Assembly (NCBI GenBank): GCA_025765615.1
Contig: JAIVFJ010000727.1
Coordinates: 1-12,633 of the forward strand
DNA length: 12,633 nucleotides
Source of the DNA: Zopfochytrium polystomum
Taxonomy: Eukaryota > Chytridiomycota > Chytridiomycetes > Chytridiales > Chytridiaceae
Reading direction: 5' to 3'
The position numbers and the translations under genes were made by a program. How positions within the stretch are numbered: position 1 is the stretch's first letter; every line of letters starts with the position of its first letter. Shown piece after piece: positions 9,501-12,633 of the stretch. Under the pieces are notes generated by a model. That model was not told where the DNA came from, searched no databases, and saw nothing but the letters and a program-made list of their open reading frames with translations.

Positions 9501-11358
9501 AAAACAGATCCATAGTCGGCAGCAGTCGCTGTGACAGGTGAGAAGGTCGGAGACCCAATGATTATGAGCCGGCCATCCGAGGTAGGAGCGTAAACCGTCC
9601 CGTTTCCAAAGCCGAGCCCGGCAAATTTCGAATGCGGCCCCGTTCCTGTAACTTGGTACGAGAAGATCTTGGTGAGGCTGCCGCGAACGGGGACGGCCGA
9701 GTAAGCAGCGACTTCTCCGGTGTAGGTCCAGACAAGTGCGGAGCCTGCTGCACCGTTAAGAGAGCTGATCATTGGTGAGGCCGCGCCGAACGGAAGGATG
9801 TCGGTGGTCTGAGCGATTTGAGTGAACGTTGGGATATTGTCGGAGACTGTATAGCCAAAAACAAGCAGTGGCTGGGCGATTGGCTGAACATAGACAAAGC
9901 CTCCTTCCCCAGGGTAAGCGGCCGCTTGGGAGTAAATTGGTGAACCAGGAGTTACCTTAGAGAGGCATGTGTCAATTAAAGCTTCACAGCGCAGACCGCA
10001 ATTCTTACCGATCCTAGAATTTTGTCGCCACTGCTTGGGCCCATGTCGAATCCGCCGAGGCTGTCGGCATTCAAAAAGTACATCTGTCCCGCTTTGCCTC
10101 CGGCAGCGGCAACATGAGGAACCGAGGTTGTCCCAAAATAGTCAGGTAAAAGAGTAATGCCGCCGGCTCCGAAATCGCGGTCAGCTCCATTCAATGCAAC
10201 ATAGTTGAAAGGTGTGAAAAAGTCTGCCACCGAGAGTTTCTTCGTGGACGCGTCTGCAGCAAGGCCAATGATAGACATTCCCAGCAGGCGGGACCCGCTC
10301 GATCCGGGGGTAGGAGAAACGAGCGGAGACTCGTTACCGTTACCAGTGACGACAAACAGCTTGCCATTCCTATCCACAGCCGGGCCGGCGCCAGACATCC
10401 AAATGCCAGCACCACCTTTGTCCGTTGTCAGGAACGACGAAGTCGAGTAAACGGAGGTGACCGCTGAGCTGCTAATGTCAACACCAATGACCCATCCGGT
10501 GTAGTTGAACTTGTAAAGAAATTAGACGGAACGGGGAGTTTAGTTGCTTTCAGTAACGAAATCAAATGCAGGATTACATACGAAATCGCAGTGTCCCCCA
10601 AACGCTCCATAGACGATGTTGCCAACGAGGGCAAGGCCCGGTCGCTGAAGGTGTTTCCCCCCTTCAAAGACAAGCGTCGGATCTATTCCAGAGGGCAGCC
10701 CATCTATCTCCAACGGATAGTTTGGCTTTTCCTGCAGGGTCATAACGTCCACTGCGTGAAATCGGTACCGTCCTGAACTTACGCCGCCGGCAGTCGGAGT
10801 CGAGTATGTTCTATTAAATGGAGTCAGCATGTAATGCAAGTGCAGGTCTTTGGGGGGGGAGTCGCACCTTTGAATAGAAGTAGGCTGTTGACGTTGCTGG
10901 ATCAATAACGGGGGTGCCGGTAATTCCGACCCATGTCCCGTCGATGTCGCCGCAAGCTGGAATGTCGTTCTTCCGATTGAATGGGACATCCACATTCCTC
11001 GATGCGATAACAGTTCCATTCACACCATCCACTGCATAGATGTTGTTGGTCTCCGTGGCCACAAATACAATCTGGTGGGGATAGTCTGGGTAGGTGTACA
11101 CGCTAGGTAGAAACAGAACGAGCAGTAAGGATGGAGTGTGAAACCGGGAATGGAAACAAGCTCTCGCTTACAGTGGGGTTGCAAAAATACGTTCTGGATT
11201 GAATGAGTTGACCGGAGGAAGAGATACCGACTGCAGCAGGCCGAATGCCGTCGTGCCGACGATAGCAGGGTCCAAGTTGGCGTTTGGTCTGCGTGGACAT
11301 GTAAACGGTGGAACATTCCTGGTGAGCTCTCCACTTTGACAGGCTCAGCGCCCCAACG

Positions 11359-11389
<31 letters not shown>

Positions 11390-11526
11390 GCATCGACGAC
11401 TCACAGGTATCCTGCGCGATCGTTCGAGCCGCGGTAGGTCAGATAGTCAACCGATGATGATCCAGCCGCGGCTGCCGCTGCCAGGGCCAATGCGACAAGG
11501 GCGATGGGTGGGAGCCTGGACCGCAT
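6508..11526 (-). CDS. Secreted PQQ-like propeller / choice-of-anchor-D / five-WSC-domain protein, six exons
   Basis: Exons 11526-11405, 11288-11172, 11102-10868, 10810-10582, 10509-10009 and 9955-6508. The N-terminus MRSRLPPIALVALALAAA is a clear signal peptide, followed by DYLTYRGSNDRAGYL, the start of a fungal PQQ-like propeller family. Propeller motifs include VFVATETNNIYAVDG, RYRFHAVDV, GWVIGVD and GAGIWMSGAGPAVD (to about 9560). Next come about three Ig-like HYDIN/choice-of-anchor-D domains (9535-9235, 9220-8900, 8880-8540). Then five WSC domains (about 8510-8190, 8105-7800, 7690-7385, 7285-6970, 6855-6520), each with the C-GDAT/S-CGGPNAL pattern and Ser/Thr/Pro or poly-Gly linkers. WSC domains bind glycans, so a cell-wall role is likely; no C-terminal membrane helix or GPI signal is seen. 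Exon 6 is open from 9955 to about 8830, then single-base frame changes occur near 8825, 8775, 8725, 8110, 7855, 7795, 7598, 7530, 7485, 7285 and 6700. Exon 4 starts one base out of frame. Stop codon 6508-6510. Confidence 0.9.
6927..6951. repeat. (GAC)8 trinucleotide run encoding a poly-Ser linker
   Basis: Eight GAC units on + read as TCG/TCC-type Ser codons on the coding - strand. They form part of the Ser-rich spacer between WSC domains 4 and 5, a likely O-glycosylated stalk. Confidence 0.9.
7194..7213 (-). repeat. Copy of a 20-bp exact repeat in WSC domain 4
   Basis: These 20 bases are identical to 7600-7619 in WSC domain 3. They encode GFQNDT in both domains, showing that the two domains arose by a fairly recent tandem duplication. 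Confidence 0.9.
7600..7619 (-). repeat. Copy of a 20-bp exact repeat in WSC domain 3
   Basis: Identical to 7194-7213. Right after it WSC 3 is one base shorter than WSC 4, which explains the loss of frame at this point. Confidence 0.9.
8134..8161. repeat. (CAC)n run encoding a poly-Gly linker
   Basis: CAC units on + read as GGT/GGC codons on the coding strand, giving a run of about nine Gly between a Pro-rich stretch and WSC domain 2. The frame changes just after it. Confidence 0.9.
9956..10008 (-). other. Intron 5 of the WSC gene
   Basis: Donor GTAAGA and acceptor CTCTAAG, 53 nt. The phase-0 join gives GDKILGS followed by VTPGSPIYSQ. Without splicing the frame stops within the intron. Confidence 0.9.
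10510..10581 (-). other. Intron 4 of the WSC gene
   Basis: Donor GTATGT and acceptor TTACAAG, 72 nt. The phase-0 join gives FGGHCDF followed by FNYTGWVIG, continuous propeller sequence. Confidence 0.9.
10811..10867 (-). other. Intron 3 of the WSC gene
   Basis: Donor GTGCGA, branch-like CTGAC and acceptor TTTAATAG, 57 nt. The exon after it reads TYSTPTAGG only if one A is skipped, so a one-base insertion or an unusual acceptor is present. A C8 run lies inside. Confidence 0.75.
11103..11171 (-). other. Intron 2 of the WSC gene
   Basis: Donor GTAAGC and acceptor CTACCTAG, 69 nt. Splicing gives IFATPL joined to VYTYPDYP in frame. Confidence 0.9.
11289..11404 (-). other. Intron 1 of the WSC gene
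   Basis: Donor GTGAGT after GGA TAC CT, acceptor CGCAG at 11289-11293. Splicing in phase joins DRAGYL to PNANLDPAIVG, which fits the start of the family. The 116-nt intron contains a (GA)n run on the sense strand. Confidence 0.85.
11364..11389. repeat. (CT)n microsatellite inside intron 1
   Basis: Thirteen CT units on the + strand, GA on the sense strand of the WSC gene, wholly within its first intron. Confidence 0.95.
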
Positions 11527-11744
11527 GGTCGTCTGTGGGAAGGTCGGTCGCTGTTGTTGCCTCTTGTCTGTCTGTATCTATTGTGAGGCTGTCTCACTCT
11601 AAAGAACGCAAACCACTACAAAAAAAAAGAAAAAAAAGAAAACAAAAAAAAAGTGAGAGCTGTGTGTGGCCTCCAGCAGCGTTCGCTGCCATATCGGGAA
11701 GGAATGAAAGGAAAACAACAACAATCTTGAAAAAACTTCCTTTT
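11527..11744 (-). promoter_or_regulatory. Spacer between Sel1 and WSC genes with T-rich tract
   Basis: Both flanking genes are read on the - strand, so these 218 bp hold the 3' end of the Sel1 gene and the promoter of the WSC gene. The A-rich run at 11618-11652 is a T-rich (CTTT-type) tract on the sense strand, of a kind often found upstream of fungal genes. No TATA box was assigned. Confidence 0.45.
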
Positions 11745-12633
11745 TCATGTCCGATATGCTTGTCGGATCCCTGTCTCTTTTGTGCTGTCTTCTGCGATGA
11801 TCCAGAGTGCAAATGACCATCGATGACTGCCTCTTGCTTGGCACAGAGCGTGATCAAAAAAGCCCACAACACCAAAATTGCCATTGCCAAGACGCCCTCT
11901 ATTCGTCGACGCACTCGCCCTCGCAATCATAGCATTCAGATTCCTCTGCGCCGGTGCGTATCCCTGCGCCGCCGCCTTGCGGAACCAATGCGCCGCCTGC
12001 TCCAACTCAGAACCCCCGCCGTCCCCGTCGCCGTTGTCGTTGTCGTCATTGTTGCCGCGCAGCTCGCCACGGTAATAGATTCCGCCCAGACTGTTCTGCG
12101 CCACGGCATGACCCTGCTCAGCAGCCCTGCGAAACCACCGCGCGGCCTCGGCAACGTTCTTCGCCGCCACACCGCGACCCGAGTACAAACAGGCGCCAAC
12201 TCCCGCCTGCGCCTCGGCGATCCCGGGAGGCTCCTGCGCCGGCCGCCAGAACCAACGGAACGCTTCCGCCTCGTCCTTGAGAACCCCAATCCCAGCTGCA
12301 TACAGCCGCCCAGCTCGGCTTCGGCCGCCGGCAGGGACTGCTCGGCGGCCATCATGATCCATCGCGCGGCCTGCATAGGGTTCGGCCGGAACGCCGACGA
12401 TGAGGGTGTAGGCGCAGAGGAGACGGGGAAAGAGGAGGAGGAGGAGGAATTGCGAGTGTCACTGCTGTCGGCCGCCCCCCACCCAAACAACTTCATCCGA
12501 CCGATCGCATACTGCGCATGGACGCTCCCAGAGTTGGCCCGTCCCTCGATCCAAGCGGCCGCAACGCGCGACGATCACCGGCGCCGCCGGGTCGATCCTT
12601 TCCAGTGCTGCCAACTCTCTGTGAACGGCAGCG
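11745..12633 (-). CDS. Sel1-repeat protein, 5' end outside the window, frame-disrupted
   Basis: Sel1 repeats (paired alpha-helices of the TPR-like superfamily) act as protein-interaction scaffolds. From right to left the pieces read AAAWIEGRANSGSVHAQYAIG then RMKLFGWG, AARWIMMAAEQSLPAAEAELG, LYAAGIGVLKDEAEAFRWF, NVAEAARWFRRAAEQGHAVA and QAAHWFRKAAAQGYAPAQRNL, i.e. about five repeats. Low-complexity insertions (poly-Ser near 12440, an Asp/Asn/Gly-rich block near 12040) lie in the loops between helices. The reading continues upstream of ATG 12496 with a good repeat, so that ATG is internal and the gene runs off the right edge. One-base frame changes occur near 12315 (a C run) and near 12580. 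The last frame stops at 11745, after a tail unrelated to Sel1. No signal peptide or membrane helix is seen in the visible part. The specific role is unknown. Confidence 0.82.

Noticed and set aside
8988..9515. Two + strand open frames
   Set aside because: They are antisense shadows of the beta-domain exon on the - strand, which has clear homology and splice sites.
10841..10870. Read-through of intron 3 with a one-base change in the C8 run
   Set aside because: This would also keep the frame open, but the branch-like CTGAC, the AG and the better family fit of a direct SK-TYS join favour an intron.
11594..11926. Small - strand frame with a hydrophobic stretch (LAMAILVLWAFLITLC)
   Set aside because: It overlaps the end of the Sel1 frame and runs into the T-rich spacer as poly-Phe; it could be the true Sel1 tail after a frame change, but there is no support.

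Overview
This window is nuclear DNA of a eukaryote, most likely a fungus. The genes have short introns (53-116 nt) with GT...AG ends. The products are WSC domains, a fungal-type PQQ-like secreted protein and a Frizzled-like receptor of the kind known from early-diverging fungi. Together with a Fanzor-like nuclease relic this points to a chytrid-like or other early-diverging fungus; that placement is an inference, not proven here.

Layout: (1) 1-483, pyrimidine-rich upstream DNA. (2) 484-2744, + strand, a Frizzled/Smoothened-like seven-helix receptor with an N-terminal Cys-rich domain and a Gln/Tyr/Pro-rich tail. (3) 2745-3654, no gene recognised, with an A-rich tract. (4) about 3655-5830, - strand, a broken gene whose pieces carry all three RuvC motifs of a Fanzor/TnpB-type RNA-guided nuclease in the right order. 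A large (GA)n microsatellite lies inside it, probably in an intron. (5) about 5913-6045, - strand, an exon-like Cys-rich piece of unknown affiliation. (6) 6508-11526, - strand, a large six-exon secreted protein: signal peptide, PQQ-like beta-propeller, about three HYDIN/choice-of-anchor-D-type beta domains and five tandem WSC domains. (7) 11745 to the right edge, - strand, a Sel1-repeat protein whose 5' end lies outside the window.

One property cuts across the window: every gene is interrupted by single-base frame changes although the conserved residues on both sides are intact. Comparing tandem WSC domains with each other locates three exact one-base losses. The pattern looks more like uncorrected indels in the assembly than decay of every gene, but only the Fanzor-like locus also carries clear in-frame stops, so that one is probably a real relic.

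Functionally, the receptor and the WSC protein fit the cell surface or wall (sensing and carbohydrate binding), the Sel1 protein is a probable scaffold, and the Fanzor-like element is a mobile-element-derived nuclease. Nothing shows that these genes work as one system.
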